Below, piece after piece: positions 8,348 to 16,934 of a stretch of DNA of 42,757 nucleotides. The stretch is from Rhizobium phaseoli (GTDB lineage: Bacteria > Pseudomonadota > Alphaproteobacteria > Rhizobiales > Rhizobiaceae). Each line of letters opens with the position of its first letter. Positions within the stretch are counted from its first letter, which is position 1. A program made the position numbers and the translations under genes. The stretch spans positions 1 through 42,757 of the forward strand of contig NZ_WUFT01000032.1 in assembly GCF_010668805.1 (NCBI RefSeq), in the 5' to 3' direction. A model generated the notes under the pieces. That model worked only from the letters and a program-made list of their open reading frames with translations. It had not been told where the DNA came from and did not search any database.

Positions 8348-9370
8348 TCAGACTTCGCTCTCGGAGGCATTTCTCCAGTATTTCCAGCCTTCACCCTGGA
8401 TAAGCCCGTGATCGGAGAGATCCTTCCAGCTTCTGTAGGTGCCGGTATCGTCGTAGACGAAATCACCCTTGTCCTTGCTCGAGGAATATACCGCATATTC
8501 CTCCGTATGTTGGGAAAGGTGCGCCGCATCGGCAACCTTGTGCACGAAGGTCGACAGGAACTTGAAATGCAGAAGCGCGCCGGATACGCCGAGCGCGCCG
8601 TGCATGTCGCCCAAATTCAGGGAGAGCGGCCAGACCTGGTGGGATGACTTCAGAAAAAGACGCTCGCCGCCCACGTAGACGAGGGGTATCTTGTTGAGCG
8701 CAGGGCCATCCCAGAGCCGGTCATGGAAATAGACCCGCCCACGAACGCCGCCCTTGATCCATATCGTCCAGTTGCGTTTGTCGAAATGCGCGACGTAGCC
8801 GGACCGGTCGAAGAGATTGCAGACTTCGAGCGGATTTCGACCGGGTTCGCAGATGTTTTCGAGAACGGGATGGGGGCTGTACATGTCGATCATCACCGAG
8901 CGGAGGGAACGGCCGCCCATGGAATCGATATAGGCAGTCAATTGATCGATCGGCCGCGTGTCGCAATGGGGATAGACCAAGAATTCGTCTGCATCGACAT
9001 AGAGAACCCATTTCTCCCGACAGTGCCGATTGATGACTTCGTTGATCCAGTCGTTTCCGAATCTCGCCGCCTTGTAGGACCCGTGGGCAGAAACAAGTGA
9101 GACATCGTCGAAGCTGGACAGCAACTCGACCGTGCCATCGGTCGAGCCGTTGTCGATGCAGATGAAATGCTCGAAGCCGAGATCACGATAATATTGCAGG
9201 AAGAATGCCAGTCGATGCCCCTCGTCGCGGATGACGCAGATGACGACGTGACGTGCCTGGCTGAGCCCATCGCGCAGCAGGTCATAGCGAACCTGCCGGG
9301 CCTTGAGCGACCGGCGCAGGCGGGCTTTTGCGTAATGCGAGATACTGGCGGCGGAAGCCCTATAACTCAT
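8348..9370 (-). CDS. Family 2-type glycosyltransferase (Glyco_tranf_2_4 type)
   Basis: 340 aa, cytosolic, no membrane helix. HVVICVIRDEGHRLAFFLQYYRDLGFEHFICIDNGSTDGT (41-80) is the GT-A nucleotide-sugar fold start. D126-A-D-E-F (YVDADEFLVYP) is the metal-binding DxD region, and conserved aromatic/His segments follow (NWTIWIKGG, LLHFKF). Substrate not predictable. It starts at ATG 9370 with AGGA upstream. The stop lies 27 bp from the point where the truncated Crp-type fragment loses similarity, so the 3' end abuts a rearrangement junction. It probably follows the GT8 gene upstream (135-bp gap) in one transcript and serves surface polysaccharide synthesis. Confidence 0.8.
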   Translation of the reverse strand: MSYRASAASISHYAKARLRRSLKARQVRYDLLRDGLSQARHVVICVIRDEGHRLAFFLQYYRDLGFEHFICIDNGSTDGTVELLSSFDDVSLVSAHGSYKAARFGNDWINEVINRHCREKWVLYVDADEFLVYPHCDTRPIDQLTAYIDSMGGRSLRSVMIDMYSPHPVLENICEPGRNPLEVCNLFDRSGYVAHFDKRNWTIWIKGGVRGRVYFHDRLWDGPALNKIPLVYVGGERLFLKSSHQVWPLSLNLGDMHGALGVSGALLHFKFLSTFVHKVADAAHLSQHTEEYAVYSSSKDKGDFVYDDTGTYRSWKDLSDHGLIQGEGWKYWRNASESEV

Positions 9371-9505
9371 ATTCTGTCCTGAACATCCTCTATCCTGGAA
9401 TGAATAGATGAATAGTTGCGCTCCCGCCTGCGATCCAAGGGTCGACCGGCGATGCTGAGATCGGTCACGCCGACATTCCCCTCATGATGAACCAACGATG
9501 CGTCA

Positions 9506-10417
9506 TCATACGGCGTAATCGCCGACCAGCAGGTTTTGGACCCGCGGATCAGGTCCGCTTTTCTCAATTGCGTGTTCGATGCGCGCTCGGATCGACCGGT
9601 ACTTATACAAGATCTTACGATCGAAGCTTATTCCGCGATACAAAGAGTTGTAAATCGGATGAGCTTTGCGCAGGTCGACGTAAACCTGGCTTTCCTTATC
9701 TGTCCATGGAAAGAAGGTTCCGTGCCATGGCTTCGGATGGGCCATGTAATGCACGATCGCCAAGGAGGACATGTTGACCAGATGAAGGAACTGCTTGGGA
9801 AAGTTCCAGCGGTTCGATACCAGGATCAGCGATGAGCCACAGACATAATTCAATGCGCCCTGATCGTGTTTGCCCTCGCAGGCCTCAGGATTTTTAGCAA
9901 AAAGCTCAAGTGCCTCCTGCCCGATCCAGCCGTTGCGATGGAATTTCAGGACTCCCGCGTTGAAATAGTGGCTGCTCTTTCCAGTGTCGAGGAAATCATG
10001 GATCGCCGTGTAATCGCGCGCCGCGAAAAACCTGCCTTCGGGCACGGCGGCGTTTTCGAGCCCGCTGAGATCGCTCACGATCTGCGTATCGCCGTCAAGG
10101 TAGATGATCTGGGTATAGTTGGCAGGCAAAATCTCGCAAAGCACCAGCTTGGCCATCGTGCTGACGCTGATGCGTCCCTGGAAATGCGATCCGTCGAGCT
10201 TGCCGAGCGAATCCTGCAGCGCTTCGGTCACATCAACCAAGTCGACCCCGCTCGTTGCGAGCAGGGCTTTCAGTTCTTCGAAATTATCGAGATGTTCCGA
10301 CATGAGAACGCAGACATCGGTCGCGGGGCTTGCGAATTTGCGGGCCTGCAGCGCCGAGAGAATAGTCGGAAATGAATACTCGACATCCGTGACGTAGACG
10401 ACACACTGATTGTTCAT
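9506..10417 (-). CDS. GT8 family glycosyltransferase (LPS-galactosyltransferase-like)
   Basis: 303 aa. D108-G-D-T (IIYLDGDTQIV) is the DxD metal site, YFNAGVLKFHRNGW (151-164) is the GT8 nucleotide-binding segment, HDQGALNYV (184-192) follows, and HPKPWHG (227-233) is the H..G..KPW-type loop. Together these identify a retaining GT8 enzyme using UDP-Glc or UDP-Gal type donors. No signal peptide or membrane helix. ATG 10417 opens MNNQCVVYVTD. It is divergent from the small SyrA/ExoX-like gene at 10723. Acceptor unknown; the neighbourhood implies a surface glycan. Confidence 0.85.
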   Translation of the reverse strand: MNNQCVVYVTDVEYSFPTILSALQARKFASPATDVCVLMSEHLDNFEELKALLATSGVDLVDVTEALQDSLGKLDGSHFQGRISVSTMAKLVLCEILPANYTQIIYLDGDTQIVSDLSGLENAAVPEGRFFAARDYTAIHDFLDTGKSSHYFNAGVLKFHRNGWIGQEALELFAKNPEACEGKHDQGALNYVCGSSLILVSNRWNFPKQFLHLVNMSSLAIVHYMAHPKPWHGTFFPWTDKESQVYVDLRKAHPIYNSLYRGISFDRKILYKYRSIRARIEHAIEKSGPDPRVQNLLVGDYAV

Positions 10418-10722
10418 GTCATCACCCTTCCGATTGTGCGCGATACAAATGAACCGGCATTGTCTTTCCAGTCGAGGGAACAGTTGTGAATTGAGCCGAC
10501 GGGTCTGTCATATGAAGGCCCCGTTCGGTATATATAGCACGCGTCCAGTCCGGTGGTGGCCGAGTCGGATCTGGCTGCCGGCGGCTTTTGTGTGATCATT
10601 GTTGAGATATTCACCATGAAGAGTGCCTTGCCTGTCACAAGACTGGGTTTCGACATCTTGTTTCGCGGACCGACGATTGGGGTTGCAAGCCGTGTCGGAA
10701 TGCAGAGGGAAGGGGGATTGCG

Positions 10723-11022
10723 ATGCTGATCACCACGATCGTGGCAGCCGTGATTTCGATCGCTGCCGGGGCTTCCATCCGTGCCTGGGCCTTCGCATTT
10801 TTTGCATTCCTCGTGGCAATCGGGTTCGGCAGCGTGGCTTTCGCTGATGGGTCTTCCGTGCTTGCGGCGGTCCTCTCCGGTTTTGCCATCCTCGCAATGA
10901 TGGAAATCGGCTACCTCGCGGGCGTATTCGTGTCGGGGCTTTTGCGGCGTAGTGCCAGGCTGCGGGAAAATAATTCGGTCGCAGACAACGTCGCGACCAG
11001 CAGCGAGCGCCCGCAAGGCTGA
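10723..11022 (+). CDS. Small SyrA/ExoX-like membrane protein, copy 2
   Basis: 99 aa, the same length as copy 1 at 6401-6700 and clearly paralogous: ISIAAGASIRAWAFAFFAFL against ISIAAGATIRAWAFAIFAFL. Three hydrophobic stretches, then a basic/hydrophilic tail (LRRSARLRENN). DGSSVLAAVLSGFAILAMMEIGYLAGVF resembles the GS...Q..GY.. core of rhizobial ExoX/SyrA proteins (recalled, not searched). SD AAGGGGG lies about 8 nt upstream of ATG 10723. It is convergent with the polymerase gene. A long antisense frame (10414-11412) overlaps it but has arginine/proline-rich shadow composition. Likely an inner-membrane modulator of the adjacent locus. Confidence 0.6.
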   Translation: MLITTIVAAVISIAAGASIRAWAFAFFAFLVAIGFGSVAFADGSSVLAAVLSGFAILAMMEIGYLAGVFVSGLLRRSARLRENNSVADNVATSSERPQG

Positions 11023-11126
11023 TGCAGACGTAGACTTCCCAGCATATCCGTCTGCGGCGCGCTTTGCAGGAGTGCCTTTGGCCGACGGGCTCCTTCTCGC
11101 GCGGCGGCGGAGTTCGAGCGCGGGCA

Positions 11127-12596
11127 TCATCGTGCTGAAAACATCGACGCTCTCATCAGAGATATCGATGTCTCCCGTGGGATCCGGTTGGCGAGCGAGC
11201 GGGCCGTGCGTCGCGGCGAGATATTGGTTGGCGCCAGGCACCCGGCCGCCAGACCCGCCGTGGTGCTGAACAGCAGGCCGAGATCGGTGCCGCTTCCCGA
11301 TATCGCCGCCGAGGCGACCTGGGCGATGCATGCCATAATCGCGGCGTTTCCGATCACGTGGTTTTCGCGATCGCCTGATACGCGCCGGCCGGAAGCCCTT
11401 AAAAGGCTGCACAGGAAAGTGACGAAGAGAAGAGTGCCGGTTAATCCGACATTGGAAAGCAATGCAGCGATAAAACTCGATGCTCGAACGGTGCCGAGCC
11501 CGGCGCCGAAGGTGGCGGTATCAACGAATGCGATCAATGCCAGCGTGTTCCAGGCGGTCCGTTCTTCGCCGGATTGCGATTGGAGCTTGTCCGACAGGGT
11601 GCTGTTCACCAGGCCGACAATGGAATCCCATGCGTCGGGGACGAGGCTGAGTGCAACGATGGCACAGGGGATCAAGAACAGCGTGATCACCAGGAGTGTC
11701 ACGTGCGGGGTCGTGGCCGGGCCGCCGATCAGTCGTTTCAGGCAGAACAGCACGAACAAGCTGATAACGAAGATGCCGGCAATATAGGCGGTTGTTGACG
11801 TGCAAAGCATGATCGTCGGGCCGATGAAAAGTGTTGCAAGTCCCGCCATGCGGCTTTGAACACGCTCCAGCCAGAGCATCAGGGTGAAGGAAAAATAGGC
11901 CAGCGCGACAGCGCCATACATGCTCGCTTCGGGAAAGGAACCGACGATGCGCTTGAAGCCGCTGATCGTCTCGGCCGTATGCATCGTGTAATTCGCATTC
12001 CTGATGATATCGAGCAGGTAGGACTGTCCGGTCAGGAAGGTTCCGATATCGATAAGCGCCAATGCAAAACATACCAGCGACGCGACGATCAGTTGTTGTG
12101 CAACGAAACGGGCATATCCGAGCCTGGTGAGCCCCGAGACGACGGCAAAGCAGGCGAGGTCGCCGAGCAGATAGACGGATTGGCTGAGATTGGACGAACC
12201 TGGAGCCAGCGGAGCGGCCACTGTCGACATCATCCCGGAGACGTCTCGTGCAGAGGAGTAGACGAGGGTCGCGCCTGCAAAGATGCGGGGCAAGAAGAAC
12301 GACGATGCCACGGAAAACAGGATGTAGGCGGCAAACCAGAAGCCAGGGCCCGGATAGGCGATGCTGGCCAGTACCGTCTGCGTTTGAGCCGGGCGCAGTA
12401 GGGCGGCCAAAACGAGAAAGAGCACCAGAAGATGGCTTGGCTGGATGCTGCTGCCGCCGAGCGCGGGCAATTGGAGAGCCGCTGCGGCTCCCAGCAGCGT
12501 CGACAGGCACAGGGTCGCAAGAGCAAAGCGCGCGCCGTAGATCATGCCGAGCACGCCAAGCAGCAGAACGATGAAACCGATCGGTTCTATCGACAT
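11127..12596 (-). CDS. Wzy-like polysaccharide polymerase / O-antigen ligase family membrane protein
   Basis: 489 aa with about eleven predicted membrane helices and one large periplasmic loop (around SLVPDAWDSIVGLVNSTLSDKLQSQSGEERTAWN, ~315-350). The loop's E/R-rich SGEERTAW motif is like the conserved region of the O-antigen ligase/Wzy superfamily. In a Wzx/Wzy pathway it polymerises lipid-linked repeat units in the periplasm. It is the last gene of the minus-strand arm, 50 bp after the ExoF-like gene. ATG 12596 opens MSIEPIGFIVLLLG. Such proteins diverge strongly; the call rests on topology and context. Confidence 0.75.
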   Translation of the reverse strand: MSIEPIGFIVLLLGVLGMIYGARFALATLCLSTLLGAAAALQLPALGGSSIQPSHLLVLFLVLAALLRPAQTQTVLASIAYPGPGFWFAAYILFSVASSFFLPRIFAGATLVYSSARDVSGMMSTVAAPLAPGSSNLSQSVYLLGDLACFAVVSGLTRLGYARFVAQQLIVASLVCFALALIDIGTFLTGQSYLLDIIRNANYTMHTAETISGFKRIVGSFPEASMYGAVALAYFSFTLMLWLERVQSRMAGLATLFIGPTIMLCTSTTAYIAGIFVISLFVLFCLKRLIGGPATTPHVTLLVITLFLIPCAIVALSLVPDAWDSIVGLVNSTLSDKLQSQSGEERTAWNTLALIAFVDTATFGAGLGTVRASSFIAALLSNVGLTGTLLFVTFLCSLLRASGRRVSGDRENHVIGNAAIMACIAQVASAAISGSGTDLGLLFSTTAGLAAGCLAPTNISPRRTARSLANRIPRETSISLMRASMFSAR

Positions 12597-12646
12597 GCTT
12601 CAGATCCTGATCCGGAGGGTATGCGGCCAATGATCACCACCGCCAC

Positions 12647-14026
12647 CTAATTCGATCCCGCCTGAGATACCCAACCGGGGGCCGACCGACTGTCCCCGGC
12701 CACATCGGACGACGGGACTGTCGAACTCTGTTTCTGCGGCGCGGCCTGCGGCGACTGGGATGAGCCCTGAAGGCTCGTGTCTAAACCGACCTCGACCAGA
12801 TCGTGCGGCAGCAATGCGGTTTGCTCGTCCGCCACGATGGTGCGATAGGTTCCGTCGTCATTGCGACGCACGATCCTGTAGTTCTTCTGCGCTCTGCTGA
12901 GACCCGGCACGTCGGTGCTGATCTGGGCGAGTTGAGCGTCGTAGCCGGCCTGTTCGCCGAGAAGCTGGGCCACCTGGATATCGATCGCCGCCCTGCCGAT
13001 CGCCAGATTGACCTGATTGAGCAAGTCCTGGTTTTCGCTGTTCTGCCGGTTAACGATGTTGATCTTGGAACGGTCGGCTTCGCTGAGGCCCTGGCGAGCC
13101 GTGGTCAGGGCAACTTCGAGATCGATCAGGGTGCCTTGTGCATCCGCAACCCCGCGGTCGACCGAGACCTGGCGGGAATTGCTGACCAAGCCTTTGCTCA
13201 CTAGGCTGTTGACATTGTCCAATTCCTTTTGGGCAAGGTCGATCTGCCGCTTTTGCGAATTGATCTTGGCCGCAAGCGACTCGACCTGCTGGCCATAGAG
13301 ACGGGTCAGATCATTCGCCGCTTCGATCTGGCTGTCGATATCGACGCGCCGCAGCCGCATCAGGTTCAATTCCTGTGCCTTCAGCTTGTCTATATCGGGC
13401 GTTCCCACGAGTTCGCCAGGAATTTCGAAACTCTGCTCGCCAGCGATCTCCGCGCGCAGCCGCGCCTGCCGCATCAACAGATCGCGCCGGTTGAGAACGG
13501 CCGTTCGGTAGGCGCCGGCAGCCTGGATCCGGTCGCGCTCGAAATAGGTATTATCCTCGCGTTCCCGCTGGAAACCACCAGCGATGCTGACCACCTTCAT
13601 GACGGTCATGTTGGGTTCAAACGGATAGCGTCCGGGAGTTTGCACGGTTCCGGTCACGAAGATCGGTGCATGCTCGGCAATCTCCAGGGCGATGTACGGC
13701 TTGCCCGGGAGTTCCGCCTTTTCGGCCAGCGCGCCGGCGATGGCATCGGCGAGCTCCTCAGTTGTCTTTCCGGTTGCTTGCACGTGGCCGGCGATCGGGA
13801 TCGACAGGTCGCCGGTATCGTCGACGGTATAGACGCCGTCGAGAGCCTCCCAGCTGGCATAGCGGGAATCCGAAGAGCGCCATTCGACGACGCGCAGTCT
13901 TACCTTGTCTTCCGGTACGAGGGTAAATGTCTGTGCATGGGCGACGCTCCAGCCGGTCAGGCAGCAGAAAGCCAGCAAGGCGAGTGCGGCGGAGATGGCG
14001 CGATCGGACAAGGATGTAGGTTGCAT
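12647..14026 (-). CDS. ExoF-like periplasmic polysaccharide export protein
   Basis: 459 aa. The signal peptide spans residues ~1-31 (ALALLAFCCLTGWSVAHAQ). A Poly_export domain follows (TFTLVPEDKVRLRVVEWR...LSIPIAGHVQATGKTTEELADAI), then a SLBB-type segment (IFVTGTVQTPGRYPFEPNMTV). About 220 residues of coiled coil follow (RQARLRAEI..., LYGQQVESLAAKINSQKRQIDLAQKEL). This architecture is ExoF-type rather than short Wza. There is no lipobox Cys at the signal cleavage site. SD GGAGA lies upstream of ATG 14026, with only 4 bp after the preceding GT2 stop, so it is translationally linked. Role: periplasmic conduit with the Wzc-like protein. Confidence 0.85.
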   Translation of the reverse strand: MQPTSLSDRAISAALALLAFCCLTGWSVAHAQTFTLVPEDKVRLRVVEWRSSDSRYASWEALDGVYTVDDTGDLSIPIAGHVQATGKTTEELADAIAGALAEKAELPGKPYIALEIAEHAPIFVTGTVQTPGRYPFEPNMTVMKVVSIAGGFQREREDNTYFERDRIQAAGAYRTAVLNRRDLLMRQARLRAEIAGEQSFEIPGELVGTPDIDKLKAQELNLMRLRRVDIDSQIEAANDLTRLYGQQVESLAAKINSQKRQIDLAQKELDNVNSLVSKGLVSNSRQVSVDRGVADAQGTLIDLEVALTTARQGLSEADRSKINIVNRQNSENQDLLNQVNLAIGRAAIDIQVAQLLGEQAGYDAQLAQISTDVPGLSRAQKNYRIVRRNDDGTYRTIVADEQTALLPHDLVEVGLDTSLQGSSQSPQAAPQKQSSTVPSSDVAGDSRSAPGWVSQAGSN

Positions 14027-14030
14027 TGAT

Positions 14031-15053
14031 CTATCTCCGTTTCGTTGCGATCGACGGCGAAGTCATCTCGCGCGGCGGCGGATTGCCGAGTTCGAGAATG
14101 CGGGACGGAGAGGCGCGGCCGACAAGAAGATCGGAAAGCGCCAGCAAATTGCCATTCAAACGTCCCCAACGGTCGATCAAGCGGTCTTTGAACAATAGGC
14201 CCGAGGCGTTCGCCAGAATGTTGCGGCCGATCTGTGCGATTGCACGGCCCTTGGACATCGTGCCCTTGCGGATCAGATAGACAGGATTGGCAACCTGCGA
14301 ATAGCCGAGTCTTCGGCCGGGCTGACGCCCGGATCTGACGCCGAGATGCACGCCGCGGGCGCCTTCGACACGCACGGACCTGCCGTAGCGGGCGATGCAC
14401 CTGCTGAAATCGACATCCTCGAGCCAGCCGTAGAGCGGCAGCTGCTCGTCAAAAGTCAGCGCATGCTCGATGACGGATGAAAGGCGAACCGCCATGTTGC
14501 ATCCGTAGGCGTTATAGACCTCCGTCACCTGTTCGGCCGCTTCGCCGGCCGTTTCAAGAACCTGCAGCGCCGTTGACATGCTGAGGCCGCCGTCGAGGAT
14601 GCCGTCGGCCAGGACCTCGCCGGTGGCGATCGCCACGTTGGGCCTTAGCGCAAAAACGGCCGCAATCCGCGACAGAAAGGTTGCGGCGGGAATGAAGTCG
14701 TCGTCCAGGAAGATCAGAATATCCGTATCGGCCGCGGCGGCCTCGATGATCCTGTTGCGTTGAGAGGTCAGGCCACGGCTACCGACGATGACGTCCACGT
14801 CGACGCGGTCGGCAAGCCCGGCGGCATCGTCGATCAAGGGCACGCAGACGATCAGCCGCTCAGCCTGATCGGGCAGCCCGGTGAGATAATCGACCGTCTC
14901 CCGCAGGATCGAGGGGCGGCCTGCCGAAGCAATCCCGATGGCAATTCGCAATGGGCGGCTCGCGCGCCCTGCCGCGGCTTCAGTGCCGCAAGGACCAGGC
15001 GCCGGCCCGATTGGCTCGCCCTGCTTGGTTGCTCCTGCCGAAAACGAGGTCAT
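14031..15053 (-). CDS. Family 2 glycosyltransferase
   Basis: 340 aa. After a ~33-residue Ala/Gly-rich leader, LRIAIGIASAGRPSILRETVDYL begins the GT-A fold. FLDDDF (115-120) is the DxD-type metal site, and WLEDVDFSR (around 207-215) is the acceptor-side ED motif typical of inverting GT2 enzymes. Cytosolic. Its ATG overlaps the stop of the upstream Wzc-like gene by 4 nt (15050-15053). It is followed after 4 bp by the ExoF-like gene. One of the three or more sugar-adding enzymes of this locus; donor sugar unknown. Confidence 0.85.
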   Translation of the reverse strand: MTSFSAGATKQGEPIGPAPGPCGTEAAAGRASRPLRIAIGIASAGRPSILRETVDYLTGLPDQAERLIVCVPLIDDAAGLADRVDVDVIVGSRGLTSQRNRIIEAAAADTDILIFLDDDFIPAATFLSRIAAVFALRPNVAIATGEVLADGILDGGLSMSTALQVLETAGEAAEQVTEVYNAYGCNMAVRLSSVIEHALTFDEQLPLYGWLEDVDFSRCIARYGRSVRVEGARGVHLGVRSGRQPGRRLGYSQVANPVYLIRKGTMSKGRAIAQIGRNILANASGLLFKDRLIDRWGRLNGNLLALSDLLVGRASPSRILELGNPPPREMTSPSIATKRR

Positions 15054-16801
15054 GACTGCATTCTCTTCGGTGCATGGTTGATGATCGCGCCGAGGATCTC
15101 CGCCCCGACGTTCCGCATCGTGTCGATGACGCGCATGGTATCGTCGATCGAGGTGCGGCCGTGCGAGGTGACGATGAGGACGCCGTCCAGTTCCGGCGCG
15201 ATCGCATTGGCATCCGGCGAAGCGGAGAATGCGGAAATGTCGACGAATATGGCGTCGAATTCCTTTTTCAGATCGGCGAAGCTCAACTGTGTGCGACGGG
15301 AGCTCAGGCGAATGGCCGGCGTCACCGCTTCGACATCGCCGAGCGGAAGGAATTTCAGCGTCGGGGTGAGCGGCAATGCCGCCGTCTGAATCAGTTCTCC
15401 ATTGTCGAGGACATCGACGAGGCCGGTGGAACTATGGGGCGCGATCGATTTGCTGAGCGACGATTTCTGTGCAGCCGCATCGATCAGCAGCGTCTGAGCT
15501 CCTGATATCGCCGACAGCATGGCAAGTTCACACGCGATGGTCGATGCCCCGCTGCCGGGGTCGATGGCGACGATTCCGATGACGACCCGGCGTTTGCGCC
15601 GAAGACCGACGACCGTCGCGCTCAGTTCCGCCATGCCTGGGATATCAGGATAGGCGGCAGTGCTCCTATCCGTGCCGGCGGCAAGGAAATGCGCAGGGTG
15701 TCGATTGCTGGTCCTTTTCGATGTCGCCAGCAGAGTGACGAAGGGCAGTCCAGCAGCATCGGCGATCTGATGGGGACGGATGATCCGGCGATCACCGGCG
15801 TGCCTTATCATGGCAAGTGCCAGGCCGAGACCAAGACCGACCGCCGCCGCAAAGGCGAGGATGAGCGTGCTGCGTGGCCTGGCCTTCGAAAGCGGCAGCG
15901 TGGCTCGCGAAACGATCGTGGCATCGGACACCGGGTAGGTGATGCGCTGCTTGGCTTCGGTAAGCTGGTTCAAGGTGCTTTCGTAAAGGGTGCGGCGAGC
16001 GTCCGTTGCGCTTTGCAGCTCCGCAAGCTTGAACTGATCGCGCGGATTGCTCGTAAAACCAGCCAAGGCGCTGGCAGCTTCGGCAAGTCCACGCTGTTGC
16101 TCGGTTATGAACTTCGCCAGCCAGTCGCTGTATTGGCGGGCGGCGTTGGCCTTCATGGAGATATTCTTCTGAATATATTGCCTGGCGAGCGTGTCGGCGA
16201 TGTCGACAGCTTTCTGGGGGGTCGTTGCCGCGGCCGATATCTCGATGACCGTCGAACTTCCGATCCGGCGTATTTCCGTCATGTTCAGCAACGTGGCCGT
16301 CGCCCAGTCATGGAGCCGCTCCCCCTCCGGCTGCGCTTCTCCCGTTCCCTTGTCCGTCGCTGCCTGCGATGGCGTATCCTGCTGCGAAGAAAGGCCCGTC
16401 AGCCAATTCTTTGCCCTGTCCTGCAGCGAAGGCGCCTGATCGACGAATTCCGGATCGTTGTCGAGATCAAGCGCCGTTACCGTTCCGCCGACGACGTCGC
16501 TGGATCTGGCGATTTCCAGCTGTCCCTCTATGAATGCATCTTCCGCAAATGCCCTTTGTGCTTCGGAGCCGCTCACCTGGGGAAAGATGACAAGTTGCGT
16601 GCTGGCAACGAAAGTCGGCTCGGCGGTCAGTACGTAGCTCCCCGCCAATACGAGGAAGGCGATCGTCGTCGCCACAATCCACGGCCAGCGCATTCTGAGA
16701 AAGAAAAGCATATCCCGCAAAGTCAGCGGTGAATTCCCCCCAGTTGTTGCGGCAGGCAGAGATATCGGAGAAACGCCGCTGAAGATCGTGCTCGATGTCA
16801 T
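15050..16801 (-). CDS. Wzc/ExoP-like polysaccharide co-polymerase with degenerate Walker A
   Basis: 583 aa. A Wzz-type N-terminus has a first membrane helix at ~40-58. It is followed by a long periplasmic coiled-coil region with an unusual low-complexity insert (~135-162), a second helix at ~312-331 after the P-rich SKARPR motif, and a cytosolic BY-kinase-like ATPase domain (~405-583). The Walker A box reads GSGAST, with Ala419 (codon 15545-15547) where the catalytic lysine should be. Walker A' keeps LLIDA, but there is no C-terminal tyrosine cluster. It probably controls chain length structurally without autokinase activity. ATG 16801; 133 bp after the PGT gene. Confidence 0.85.
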   Translation of the reverse strand: MTSSTIFSGVSPISLPAATTGGNSPLTLRDMLFFLRMRWPWIVATTIAFLVLAGSYVLTAEPTFVASTQLVIFPQVSGSEAQRAFAEDAFIEGQLEIARSSDVVGGTVTALDLDNDPEFVDQAPSLQDRAKNWLTGLSSQQDTPSQAATDKGTGEAQPEGERLHDWATATLLNMTEIRRIGSSTVIEISAAATTPQKAVDIADTLARQYIQKNISMKANAARQYSDWLAKFITEQQRGLAEAASALAGFTSNPRDQFKLAELQSATDARRTLYESTLNQLTEAKQRITYPVSDATIVSRATLPLSKARPRSTLILAFAAAVGLGLGLALAMIRHAGDRRIIRPHQIADAAGLPFVTLLATSKRTSNRHPAHFLAAGTDRSTAAYPDIPGMAELSATVVGLRRKRRVVIGIVAIDPGSGASTIACELAMLSAISGAQTLLIDAAAQKSSLSKSIAPHSSTGLVDVLDNGELIQTAALPLTPTLKFLPLGDVEAVTPAIRLSSRRTQLSFADLKKEFDAIFVDISAFSASPDANAIAPELDGVLIVTSHGRTSIDDTMRVIDTMRNVGAEILGAIINHAPKRMQS

Positions 16802-16934
16802 GTCGTCCTAATCCAAAATGGCGATATCACGGAGTAACCAGGTGCCGGGTGATCAGATACCTGCAGCGTGGAGGGGACGGAGAGAGGTGCATGTCTTCCG
16901 ATTTCAGGCATGATCGGCAGCTCTCCCCCGTTGC

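Noticed and set aside
11024..11055. GCAGACG...CGTCTGC inverted repeat between convergent genes as a terminator
   Set aside because: Only 7 bp with an 18-nt spacer and no T tract; too weak to call.
10414..11412. 332-codon minus-strand frame across the small SyrA/ExoX-like gene and the end of the polymerase gene
   Set aside because: Its composition is Arg/Pro/His-rich, it has no domain, and it overlaps two better supported genes.
11521..12630. 369-codon minus-strand frame overlapping the polymerase gene in another frame
   Set aside because: Arg-rich out-of-frame reading of a hydrophobic membrane protein gene.
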